Positions 22,634 to 34,353 of a stretch of 64,000 nt of DNA are shown piece by piece (position 1 is the first letter of the stretch; each line of letters begins with the position of its first letter). The notes under the pieces were generated by a model, which saw nothing but the letters and a program-made list of their open reading frames with translations, did no database searches and was not told where the DNA came from. The stretch comes from Henckelia pumila (lineage: Eukaryota; Streptophyta; Magnoliopsida; Lamiales; Gesneriaceae): positions 58,930,570 through 58,994,569 of the forward strand of contig NC_133121.1 of the NCBI RefSeq assembly GCF_033568475.1, in the 5' to 3' direction. A program made the position numbers and the translations under genes.

Positions 22634-24474
22634 TGTTGGAAAACGGTGTGTTCAGATCAATCAGAATTGATACCCGGTGCAGCGGAAGTTTTAAAATTTT
22701 ATATGAAACGATTCCATATCATGGGTATCAAAACTTTACGATTAAATTGTGCGTGTAAAAATTAAATAACAATTAAATTTTTACCTTGAATCTCGAAACG
22801 AGATTATGGACACCAACAGATAACTCTGCTCTTGTTGTATATCCCAGGAACTGATGAACGAACAATTCTTCAATCAGGTCCACGAACAGAAGTTTAATCC
22901 CTCTGATATACTGCACTAGAAAGTCTATCAGAAGTTTCTACGAAGAGAATTAACGAATTTGAGCCGTTAAACCAGACTGCAAATTCAAAATTCACAGGCT
23001 GGATTTTCTGACAGAGAGAGGAGAGGGGCGGCGGCCACTAGAGAGAAAACCCTAGTGTTTTCGAAAATTATGCCTTCTGTTGTGTAATTTCTGTACTGCA
23101 ATAACTTATTTATAATGTGGGCTGCTAACAGCTTAGGGCCCATTAGTCATAAATTCAAGCCTGACAAGCAAAGCCCGCATGTTCAGAAATTAATATAAAA
23201 TTCATCGTGACTCAGATTGATAAACCAATTTCACCAATGTGCACAGAAACCATTTCTGCATCTTTTAAAATCAAGATAAATTTTCTGAATCCGAATTCTG
23301 TGATTTCCAAAAATGCTCATCCCTATGTCATTTTAGGAAATCTTACTCTTCTACTCTGATATAAGAAGTCCTACTTCTTTGTTCATTAAATTTAACTCTT
23401 TAAATTTAACTATCTCAACGGGGATTAAAAATCCATTACTTGTGTGACCCTCAATGGTTTAGGGATACAGCAAGCCGTGGGCTCACAACTCCTTGTGACT
23501 CGAAACAACAATTTCCTACTTGCCCATCGAATCATGGTAAGAGCGCCTAGCAACATTGCCCCATGATTCCCTAGGTATCACTGATAGTGCCTGCAAGAAC
23601 CAATAGATTTTGGTTAGCGTACAGTACGGTCCCTTCATCCATATATCCCGATCGAATCAACAACCATTGGTAAATCGAGAGTCGTTCGAGATTCGATAAC
23701 TATGCAATGCATCTTGAAGATCAAATAGTGACATCGCATGTGCTACTAAGAAACCATTTCTTAAAACACATCATGTACTCTGGCCAGAGATTCTTCACAC
23801 TAATATCTCCTCAGATTGCATAGGATATCCACACTAGCAAGTATGTGGTGAATCCTTGACAACAAAGCATCGATTCCTATATGTGTCGTAACTGTACCCA
23901 ATCCCGACACCTGATGACCCCAATAGAGTCGGTAAACGAGTCAAAGTACAGTACTAATATAGAGTCTCAATGATGTTTCAAGTAGTAAGGACTAATGGTG
24001 TACAACCAAAACCGCGGACTTTATCCACTCGATAAGTGATAACCACTTGGAAAGTCCGGATAGGGTAGTTCGATCATTCATCGTATGAATATCCATTTGC
24101 ATGCTTTGAACATCTCTATGTTCCATACGAATGAAACGTGGTACTCGGCATCGCAAATGCTAGTCTCAATCTCGAGCGATCCTTATCCTTATTAACGGAC
24201 GGCTCAATCGACTAGGAACTGTTTAGAATATACAGTGACTATAAGATGTGTTTCATGATAGCCATCCCCATGTGCCACCACATCTTACATACACTATAGT
24301 ATATTCAAGGTCTTCATCTAAACATCTTATAGTATGTCACAACATAATAATATGATAAAAGATAAAGTAAATGTCATTATAAAAGTGTAAATTATATTAA
24401 ACAAAAGATTATTTATACATAGAGTCATAAAAGCCCTTAGCCACAAGTTGGCTCACCGGGCACCCACTCTTTCA
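22634..24474 (-). repeat. Copia-B 3' LTR (left copy)
   Basis: It runs TGTTGGAA to TTTCA on the plus strand, TGAAAGAG to CCAACA in element sense. About 1 kb (23430-24250) is conserved with the LTRs of Copia-A and C. Confidence 0.92.
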
Positions 24475-24488
24475 ATCTCCCACTTGCC
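24475..24488 (-). other. Copia-B polypurine tract
   Basis: In element sense GGCAAGTGGGAGAT, next to the 3' LTR. It is nearly identical to the Copia-A tract. Confidence 0.8.
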
Positions 24489-27400
24489 CTAAAGCCAACT
24501 AGTCATACTACGTAGTCCCATTGCTTCGCGATGTTTGTCAAATAATGGTCCTAGCAAGGGCTTAGTAAGTGGATCAGCGATATTGTCTGCAGAGGCCACT
24601 CTCTCGACAGTGATGTCTCCTCTTTCCACGATCTCCCGGATGATGTGGTATTTCCTCAGTACGTGTTTGGATCTTTGATGAGACCTTGGTTCCTTTGCCT
24701 GAGCAACGGCACCCGTGTTGTCACAGTACACCGGGACTGGACCAACAGCTTCAGGAATAACGCCCAACTCTTGGACGAAATTCCTCATCCAAACGGCCTC
24801 TTTAGCAGCAGTTGATGCCGCAATGTATTCTGCCTCAGTGGTGGAATCCGCTGTGGTGTCCTGCTTGGAACTCTTCCAAGAGACAGCACCGCCATTGAGC
24901 ATGAACACAAATCTAGAGGTTGACTTCGAGTCATCCACGTCACTTTGAAAGCTAGAGTCGGTGTAGCCTTCCAATCTCAATTCTCTTCCTCCATATACCA
25001 TGAACATATTCTTACTCCTTCGTAAGTACTTAAGAATGTCCTTCACGGCTTTCCAATGCATTTGACCGGGATTGGCTTGATATCTGCTCGTGACACTCAG
25101 AGCAAATGCTACATCCGGTCTGGTAGATATCATCCCATACATGATACTACCTATGGCTGACGCATATGGTACATGTGTCATTTTCTCTATCTCTTCATCA
25201 GTCTTGGAACACATGGACTTGGATAGAGAAACTCCATGACACATAGGTAGATGTCCTCTCTTGGACCCATCCATTGAAAACCTTTTCAATATGGTTTCGA
25301 TGTAAGTTGATTGAGTGAGTCCTATCATTCTTTTAAATTTATCTCTATAGATCTGAATTCCTAGAATATAGGATGCCTCACCTAAATCCTTCATCGAGAA
25401 TCTACCTGATAACCATATCTTTGTTGACTGCAACATCCCTACGTCATTCCCAATGAGTAGGATGTCATCACAGCATCCTTAACTACTTTCTTGTACACGC
25501 ATGGTTCCTCCGGGTTCTTGATGAAACCAAAATCCTTTATTGTTTCATCAAATTTCTGGTTCCAACTTCTTGATGCTTGTTTTAGACCATAAATTGATCT
25601 CTGAAGCTTGCATACCTTATGCTCGCTTCCCATGGATGTGTATCCCTCAGGCTGTGTCATATAGATCTCTTCCTTAATGTTTCCATTAAGAAATGCAGTC
25701 TTCACATCCATTTGCCATATCTCATAGTCATACCAAGCAGCTATGGCAATAAGGATTCTTATGGACTTGAACATTGCAACTGGTGAAAAGGTTTCATCAT
25801 AGTCAACTCCTTGTCTTTGAGTATAACCTTTCGCCACCAATCGTGCCTTGTAGGTCAATACCTTACCATCAGGCCCAAGCTTTCTCTTGTAGATCCATTT
25901 ACACCCTATTGGAACAATTCCATCGGGAGGATCTACTAAAGACCAAACTTGGTTTGTATGCATCGAATCTATTTCCGACTGCATAGCTTCAAGCCATAAA
26001 TTTTAATCTGCATTAGAAATTGCTTCCTTGAAGTTTCTTGGATCACATCCAACGTCGGGTTCATCTTGATTCCCTTCAAGAAGAAGACCATATCGAATAG
26101 GAGGTCTAGAAGTCCTCTCGGATCTTCTAGGTATAGGCGTGTCCTCTGAAGATTCTTGAGGTATGGGATCATTATTTTGTATTTCGGGTTCTTCTCGAAT
26201 TTCTTCGAGTTCCATCATCTTGCCTTTCTTATCCAATAAGAACTCCTTCTCCAAGAAGGTGGAATTCCTTGAAACAAACACTTTTGTTTCAGTAGGATGA
26301 TAGAAATAATATCCGATTGAATTCTTCGGATACCCTACAAAATAACATAAGATGGATCGACTATCCAACTTATCTCCCACTGTCTGCTTCACGTAAGCAG
26401 GACATCCCCAAATCCTCAAGTACGAATACTTAGGAGCTTTGCCATTCCATAACTCGTATGGTGTTTTATCTACTGCTTTAGTGTGAACGTTGTTCAACAA
26501 CAAAACCGCCGTTTCAAGCGCGTAGCCCCAAAACGATGGTGGGAGCTCAGTGAAGCTCATCATGGATCGAACCATGTCCAACAAAGTTCGATTGCGACGC
26601 TCCAAAACACCATTAAGCTGAGGTGTCATAGGAGGAGTCCACTGAGAGAGAATCCCATTCTCTTTTAGATAGCTCAAAAACTCGGTACTCAAGTATTCTC
26701 CACCTCGATCCGATCGAAGTGCTTTAATACTTTTACCTAGCTTTTTTTCTACTTCAGCCTTGAATTCTTTGAACTTTTCAAATTCTTCAGACTTATATTT
26801 CATTAAATATAAATACCCATACCTTGAATAATCATCAGTAAAGGTAATGAAGTAGGTGTGGCCAAATTGAGTACCAATTCTAAATGGACCACAAACATCT
26901 GTATGGATCAAATCCAACAGATTTTGACTACGCTCAGGTTTCCCCTTGAATGGAGATTTAGTCATTTTTTCTTTCAGGCAGGATTCACAAGTAGGTAGAG
27001 AGTTAATATCAGACATATCAAACATGCCCTCTCCCACTAGCTTGTTCATCCTCCTTGAGGAAATATGACCTAGCCTAGCATGTCAAAGATTTGTCGGGTT
27101 TTGACTATCGTTTTTCCTTTTATTTGTTGTTACCGGTTTATCGACATAATTTATTGGAACGTCTTTTAATTTTAAGTTATATAGATCGTTTTCAAGTTGT
27201 CCATTTCCAATCAAACATTCATTCTTGTAAATATTGAAAATTTCATTCACAAAATTGCAAGAAAAACCATCTTTATCAAGCATAGAAACAGAAATAATGT
27301 TTTTAATCAAATCTGGAACAAATAAAACATCTCTCAAAAGTAACTTAAAATCGTTCTGCAAAATTAAATAAACGTCTCCCACAGCTTTGGCTTCAACTCT

Positions 27401-28381
27401 AGAACCATTTCCGAGCCTCAGCTGGGTCTCACCCATTCTAAGCTTGCGACTTCTTGTCATCACCTGCAAATCATTGCAAATGTGAGATCCACATCCGATA
27501 TCCAATACCCAAGAAGTAGTATTAAGTGAAACATTTATTTCAATATAAAACATACCCTTCGCAGTTCGCAACTGCTCTAGATATTCCTTGCAGTTACGTT
27601 TCCAATGACCGGGTTTCTTGCAGTGATGGCAAACATCCTTGGACTTTTCCATGTTTGAAGCCTTTGTCTTGTTCTTCTTCTCGGGTCCGGTTTTCTAGGA
27701 TGGGGCAGAATGTTTCTTACCCTTTGTACTTGGCCCCTTCTTAGCAGAAGAAGAGGAGCCCACCAAGAGAACCGGTTTATCCTTCTTTAAAGTGGCTTCA
27801 TAAGTTACAAGCATATTGACCATCTCTTCAAGGAAGGCCTCTATCTTGTTCATATTGAAATTCACCACAAAACCGTCAAACGATGAAGGAAGAGAGAGAA
27901 GTAATAAGTCCACATTGAGTTCATGCTCCAATACCAAATCAAGCGTTACCAACTTCTGAATGAGCCAAATTACACGTACCCCATGATCACGGACCGAAGT
28001 CCCTTCACGCATGCGACACGTCATTAACTCTTTTACAGTAGCGAACCTTTCAGCTCTCGATTGAGCCCCAAAAAGTTCCTTGAGTTGTACGTGAATGTCA
28101 GCAGCATTCACGGTATCATCAAATCGCCTCTGGAGTTCATCAGACATCGAAGCTTGCATATAGCATTTGGCCTTGAAATCATGGTCCCACCATTTATCAA
28201 GTTTGGCCAACTCTTCCGGACTTATATCAGCTGGTGCTTCCTTTGGAGGAGATTTTTCTAACACGCAGAACATCTTCTCCGAGGTCAAGACAATCTTCAA
28301 CTTACGGAACCATTCCGTATAGTTTGCGCCAGTCAGTTTATTTTGTTCGAGAATAGAGAATAGTGGATTGCGCGAATTCAT
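24489..28381 (-). pseudogene. Copia-B gag-pol, inactivated
   Basis: It starts MNSRNPL at 28381; the extra upstream codons of the longer frame are leader. Order: copia gag, CCHC knuckle (CHHCKKPGHWKRNC), protease (LDIGCGSH, where the catalytic LDTG has become LDIG), GAG-pre-integrase, integrase core, RT and RNase H. Lesions: TAG near 27692, TGA near 27080 (a Trp codon), TAA near 26000, and a 22-bp deletion at 25470 that removes the RT segment before DD of YVDD and shifts the frame. The RNase H part (TDSSF, TTEAEYIAAS) is otherwise well kept. Confidence 0.93.
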
Positions 28382-30127
28382 CTTAATGAAATACTGAAAA
28401 GAAACAGACAATAATCAGTGATTGTTTAATTAATTTAATAAGACATAAAATAGGCGAAATTTATTTTATGAATCTCACTCCCACTATTTTAACGATTTCA
28501 CTACCCTCTAGTGAAAACGGGAAACTGTTTTCCTTAGTGGGAACATGGAGTCCAATTGACAAACTATGGTCCCGAATAATATCAGCCAACCATAATTTTC
28601 AAAAGGTAGAGCCCAATTGCTTCCAAAGCAACCTCCACGTTTTTACTTCATGTCCAATAAGGGCCCAATAATATGTCGCCGTTTATTGTGACACGTCAAG
28701 ATGACCCATCAATATTAAGTTGTGATGGACAGTCGCCATGTGGATCCCTAATAATATGAGCAAATCCCATGGGAGTTCCACCCAACTTACAACATGTGTC
28801 GATCCAATGTACAGCTTTTCGACGAAGGGGCCCCCCCAATAATATGAGCCGGACCGTATCCGCGGGTAGCATCTCATACATTGATCGTTGATGGAAGGTA
28901 GGAACATTTAAACAATATTTAAATTCCCTTTATTTATCTTGATATCAATTTTAAATCATATTTAAAATGAGGGATTTTAATTTTGAAAATTTGTCTCATC
29001 ATTTAAAATTTGTATTCTTGCGGGATTCATACAATTTAGTCTAAACATGCATACAACGATAATATCATATATTATATTTTAGGATGATCGATTCCATTAC
29101 TAATCGACCCGTGGTTGCCAATCACGAGTCTAAGTCCAATCCTAGGTGATATGCAAGTATGCAATGCAATCCTATTACATTGTGCTTCCAATTTACATTT
29201 TCTTCAGTCTTTATTGTCTGCTGGGCCCACCACGCTTCCAATCTTCATCTCCCACTAAGTATAATGTATTTACAATAAATAACTATGACAAGTAGGGGAT
29301 ACATTTTAAGGGGTGGGAACGGTCCATAAACCAGGCCCACTTTTATTACATATGACAAATCATATTGGGCCATAAACCAGGCCCATTAATAAATCCAACA
29401 ACAATAAAAACAAATGTAAATTCCCTAACATACACCTACAAAATTGGTCATAGCAATCGATCATCCTTATCCAATAATATTTAATTCAAAATTAATTTAT
29501 TGGATAACATGCAATGGCAATTAAATTAAAAAGGATTAAATCATATTCCATATATAAAATCTTATTTTACATACAAAATCATATTTTATCTTTTTATCAA
29601 ATAAAATCATATTTTACATATAAAATCCAATTTTATACATAAAATCATATTTTACTCAATATTTCCATAAGATCATATCTTATCATCAATTGTACCAAAA
29701 ATAATTAATTTCATAAAATCTGATTTAACGGATAAAATCTATAAATTTTCCAAAAATTCAAATTTATCCAAAAATCAATTTTAAAATTTTCGGACTCGAA
29801 CAATTCGATCCAACACCTCGTGGACCAATCAAAAACAATTTTCGATCGGACCAAAAATAGAATTTTAACATATTAAAATTTTAATTAAAAAAATAAAAAT
29901 TAATTTTCCCGGGCCGCCCGGGACGATCCCGGGCAGCCCGCGCCCCAAAAGGGGCTCGGGCCGGGCAGCCCGTCGCTGCCCCTTGGGCAGCGACAATCGC
30001 TGCCCGTGTTTTGCCCGTCAAAAATTTAATTTTAAAAATTTGTTTTGTTTCAAAAACCGAGGCTTAAAAATTTTGTACAATCGATTAATTTAATCGCTTG
30101 ATCTGAGCAACCTGTCTCTGATACCAC
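28382..30127 (-). other. Copia-B 5' leader (non-coding)
   Basis: It contains four AATAATAT motifs (plus-strand positions 28575, 28667, 28750, 28838), the 36-nt hairpin at 28562-28597, an AT-rich middle, and a GC-rich palindrome cluster at 29908-30006. In that cluster GTCGCTGCCC and GGGCAGCGAC (29972-29994) are 10-bp perfect arms. No gene is visible. Confidence 0.85.
30111..30126 (-). other. Copia-B primer binding site
   Basis: In element sense TGGTATCAGAGACAGG, one base after the 5' LTR; tRNA-Met type. Confidence 0.88.
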
Positions 30128-31970
30128 TGTTGGAAAACGATGTGTTCAGATCAATCAGAATTGATACCCGGTGCAGCGGAAGTTTTAAAATTTTATATGG
30201 AACGATTCCATATCATGGGTATCAAAACTTTACGATTAAATTGTGCGTGTAAAAATTAAATAACAATTAAATTTTTACCTTGAATCTCGAAACGAGATTA
30301 TGGATACCAACAGATAACTCTGCTCTTGTTGTATATCCCAGGAACTGATGAACGAACAATTCTTCAATCAGGTCCACGAACAGAAGTTTAATCCCTCTGA
30401 TATACTGCACTAGAAAGTCTATCAGAAGTTTCTACGAAGAGAATTAACGAATTTGATCCGTTAAACAAGACTGCAAATTCAAAATTCACAGGCTGGATTT
30501 TCTGACAGAGAGAGGAGAGGGGCGGCGGCCACTAGAGAGAAAACCCTAGTGTTTTCGAAAATTATGCCTTCTGTTGTGTAATTTCTGTACTGCAATAACT
30601 TATTTATAATGTGGGCTGCTAACAGCTTAGGGCCCATTAGTCATAACTTCAAGCCTGACAAGCAAAGTCCGCATGTTCAGAAATTAATATAAAATTCATC
30701 GTGACTCAGATTGATAAACCAATTTCACCAATGTGCACAGAAACCATTTCTGCATCTTTTAAAGTCAAGATAAATTTTCTGAATCCGAATTCAGTGATTT
30801 CCAAAAATGCCCATCCCTATGTCATTTTAGGAAATCTTACTCTTCTACTCTGATATAAGAAGTCCTACTTCTTTGTTCATTAAATTTAACTCTTTAAATT
30901 TAACTATCTCAACGGAGATTAAAAATCCATTACTTGTGTGACCCTCAATGATTCAGGGATATAGCTAGCCGTGGGCTCACAACTCCTTGTGACTCGGAAC
31001 AACAATTTCCGACTTGCCCATCGAATCATGGTAAGAGCGCCTAGCAACATCGCCCCATGATTCCCTAGGTATCACTGATAGTGCCTGCAAGAACCAATAG
31101 ATTTTGGTTAGCGTACAGTACGGTCCCTTCATCCATATATCCCGATCGAATCAACAACCATTGGTAAATCGAGAGTCGTTCGAGATTCGATAACTATGCA
31201 ATGCATCTTGAAGATCAAATAGTGACATCGCATGTGCTACTAAGAAACCATTTCTTAAAACACATCATGTACTCTGGCCAGAGATTCGTCACACTAATAT
31301 CTCCTCAGATTGCATAGGATATCCACACTAGCAAGTATGTGGTGAATCCTTGACAACAAAGCATCGACTCCTATATGTTTCGTAACTGTACCCAATCCCG
31401 ACACCTGATGACCCCAATAGAGTCGGTAAACGAGTCAAAGTACAGTACTAGCATATAGAGTCTCAATGATGTTTCAAGTAGTAAGGACTAATGGTGTACA
31501 ACCAAAACCGCGTACTTTATCCACTCGATAAGTGATAATCACTTGGAAAGTCCGGATAGGGTAGTTCGATCATTCATCGTATGAATATCCATTTGCATGC
31601 TTTGAACATCTCTATGTTCCATACCAATGAAACGTGATACTCGGCATCGCAAATGCTAGTCTCAATCTCGAGCGATCCTTATCCTTATTAACGGACAGCT
31701 CAATCGACTAGGAACTGTTTAGAATATACAGTGACTATAAGATGTGTTTCATGATAGCCATCCCCATGTGCCGCCACATCTTACATACACTATAGTATAT
31801 TCAAGATCTTCATCTAAACATCTTATAGTATGTCACAACATAATAATATGATAAAAGATAAAGTAAATGCCATTATAAAAGTGTAAATTATATTAAACAA
31901 AAGATTGTTTATACATAGAGTCATAAAAGCCCTTAGCCACAAGTTGGCTCACCGGGCACCCACTCTTTCA
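30128..31970 (-). repeat. Copia-B 5' LTR (right copy)
   Basis: 1843 bp, about 98 % identical to the left copy. It is followed on the plus strand by the remaining end of the Tekay 3' LTR. Confidence 0.92.
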
Positions 31971-31975
31971 ATTTA

Positions 31976-32024
31976 TTCATTAATTGCCCCTTAAGATTTG
32001 AGATTAGCAACCCGAGGCCCCACA
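31976..32024 (+). repeat. Tekay 3' LTR, terminal 49 bp
   Basis: It matches 5749-5797 exactly up to GGCCCCACA, restoring the LTR split by Copia-B. The next bases (TAAAT) belong to the Athila-A LTR. Confidence 0.88.
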
Positions 32025-32655
32025 TAAATCATGTTCAAAAATTCAAAAATAATTCAATCTCAAAAGAAATAAATAAAATAAAGATACAAAGCCGTAGTCT
32101 TTCTTCCGTGTCCGGTCGAAAAGTCTTCGTCTTTGTTCCTAAGCAACTTCAAATCTCGATCGAAACTTCCACGAATTTTCTCTCAATAATTTTTCTGTGT
32201 TTTTGCGGCTAACTCCCTCCATTAGGTCTGACAAAAGCCTTAAATACGCCTCTAAGATTCGTCCAAACACCTTCCAAAAATATCCCAAAAATTTCCAAAA
32301 TTAAACACAGCATTCGGCATACAGACAAGACGCGTGGGCGTGCGTCACCAGGCGCGGGCGCGCATGACACTCTGTAAAAATTCCAAAATCCGTTCAACTG
32401 ACGCGCGGGCATGCCACACCAGGCACGGGCGCGTCTAGCCTTCTGTCCTTGATCTCAAAAACTTCAACATACGAACCATCTTCGCTTGATTCTCTCTTTT
32501 CTTGGCTCCTTTGGTTCCATTCATCATACATTCATTATTTCCTATAATTTCTGACATCCAACAAAAACAACAACAACTTCCACATAATTCCGCTCGAAAC
32601 CACGCAATTATCCAATAATATCAACACAAATTAAGTGCACAAAATGCACTTATCA
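32025..32655 (-). repeat. Athila-A 3' LTR, visible part
   Basis: In element sense it begins TGATAAGTGCATTTTGTGC, the start typical of Athila-like LTRs, directly after a PPT. It carries a GC-rich repeat at 32325-32440 (ATGCGCGCCCGCGCC and related) that recurs between pol and the last ORF. The rest lies left of the window because the Tekay element landed here. Confidence 0.85.
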
Positions 32656-32671
32656 AATTCCCCCAAACTTA
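32656..32671 (-). other. Athila-A polypurine tract
   Basis: In element sense AAGTTTGGGGGAATT adjoins the LTR start TGATAAG. Confidence 0.85.
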
Positions 32672-34353
32672 AATGTTTGCTAGTCCCGAGCAAAACCAAT
32701 CAAGCCTCAAGCACAAAACACTAACTATTCCACTCAACAAATCAAGACCAACCAAGAATTACTATGAAACAATGGTCTTAGAAAAATATTCAGAAAATTT
32801 CATCCAATCATATCAAACTATCACTTTTTTTAAAAAAAAGAATCAACAACCCATGCTAGTGAACCTCCAAAACTTACAAATCCCGCAACTCACGTTCAAA
32901 ATACTCTTATCCAAATCAATTCACATATTCATAGATCATGAGGACTTTCAAAGGTACATGGATCAAACAACAGGATAGATACCTTCGAAAAAAATACAAA
33001 AATCAGGTTATTTCACAAAAGAAACGTGTGTGCGAGTTTTGGTCAAAATTTCATATTCATTAAGAGTGGCAATCAATCATCCATAGGCTAGATTCTCGCA
33101 ACCCTTCTCCACTAGTATATTGGGCAACTGTGACTCGGTCAATAGGACTTAATAAGCTTATAATGCATGGCCTGGCTCATGGCTACAAATGAGGGAAAAG
33201 AATTCAAATAAGGAGTAATTCACATTTATGCTCAAACTCTAATTTCAACTCCTTTTCATTCACAACTTCACACTTATTTCACTTCATTTCCATGATTTTT
33301 CAAATTTTCACAACTTTTTTTTTTCACAACTTTTTTCAACTCTTTTTTCTACTACCTTTTTCATCTTTTCAATTCATCCACCACACCATTCCATTTTTCA
33401 CAAATAAAACTAGGAGCATATACCATTTTAGCATTCAAATTACTCCCTTACAGATAGGAATTAGTGTTTAGGCTATTCAGGTAGTCAATGTTGGACCTTG
33501 AAATAATGACGAATGGGGGTTTATTCACACGTTTACACGCATGCCATTCGATTATCAATAAAGCTCAAATAGGGTACTAGGGATACATGTATTAATGGGT
33601 AGCTTGAAAGGCTCAAACTAATTCAGAAAAATTGTCTAAATCATTCTTAATCACAGTTTTCTCCGTATTTCGACTCAAGGGGTGTCCGAACTAGTTCTAG
33701 ACAATCTCAATTCACAAGTAAATCATACAAATTTTAACCAGTGCAGAAAGGAATCAATCATCAACAGGAAACGATGATTTCAAACACGACTCAGATCATG
33801 TACCTAAAGTACTCGTGTATATCTTGTGAAGGCTTGAAAGGCAACTACGGATAAAATAATGTCAATAAAGATCAGGCCCAAAGATCCGAAAAATTGCCTC
33901 ATTCATTTCTATGTTTATATGTTTCAACTCAGATTTAAGCACAGTCACAGAATATGTAGGGATTCATTCATCTCATTAGTTCACCCATAAAAATTCTTTT
34001 AGTTCAATCATGGAGTTTAGTTAAAAACAATCATTTGCATCATTGGCCAATGTCTTTTCATTTCTTTCATGGTTTCTTGGATTTAACTCACATTCACTCA
34101 ACAATTCACCCTTTCACAACCTCACAAACTAATCCAATCTCACAAATGCATCCCACCACCACACAATACAGAAGACTAAACACAATAAACAAAAACAAAC
34201 TAAAACAAAACACACAAAAAGGAATAAAAAAAAATCAGGAACAATTTCAGCAATTTTGAATCACAAAGAAAAATCCCCCCAAACTTGGTACAATCAGTGT
34301 CCTCAATGATTTAAACAAGAAATAAATAGGACATGTACCTCAAACGACGACCG
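32672..34353 (-). other. Athila-A non-coding region between last ORF and PPT
   Basis: 1.7 kb with no gene. It is strongly C/T-biased on the plus strand with T-runs at 33305-33360. A second PPT-like tract (element sense CCAAGTTTGGGGGGATTT) lies at 34272-34289, just after the last ORF. Long untranslated tails before the 3' LTR are usual in Athila. Confidence 0.75.

Larger units (their letters stand above)
22634..31970 (-). mobile_element. Copia-B: degenerate Ty1/copia element inserted in the Tekay 3' LTR
   Basis: The LTRs are 22634-24474 (1841 bp) and 30128-31970 (1843 bp), with about 30-35 differences by eye. In minus-strand orientation the order is LTR, PBS, leader, gag-pol, PPT, LTR. The flanks GCTTA and ATTTA are a decayed 5-bp target duplication (CTTAT/TTTAT if shifted by one). 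It is the same family as Copia-C and a relative of Copia-A. Confidence 0.93.
4027..32024 (+). mobile_element. Tekay/Del-type Ty3/gypsy chromovirus, degenerate, carrying three nested elements
   Basis: Plus-strand element made of the 5' LTR remainder (4027-5797), gag (6071-6938 and 16951 on), PR-RT-RNaseH-integrase (to 20622), and a 3' LTR (20758-22633 plus about 31976-32024). The domain order PR-RT-RH-IN and a C-terminal chromodomain-like tail (HGVEEATWEVE) place it in the chromoviruses, Tekay/Del by appearance. It is split by Copia-A in gag, Copia-B in the 3' LTR and the mini-element in the 5' LTR. The start of the 5' LTR is outside the window. It is inserted in the 3' LTR of Athila-A at 32025. 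Confidence 0.9.
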
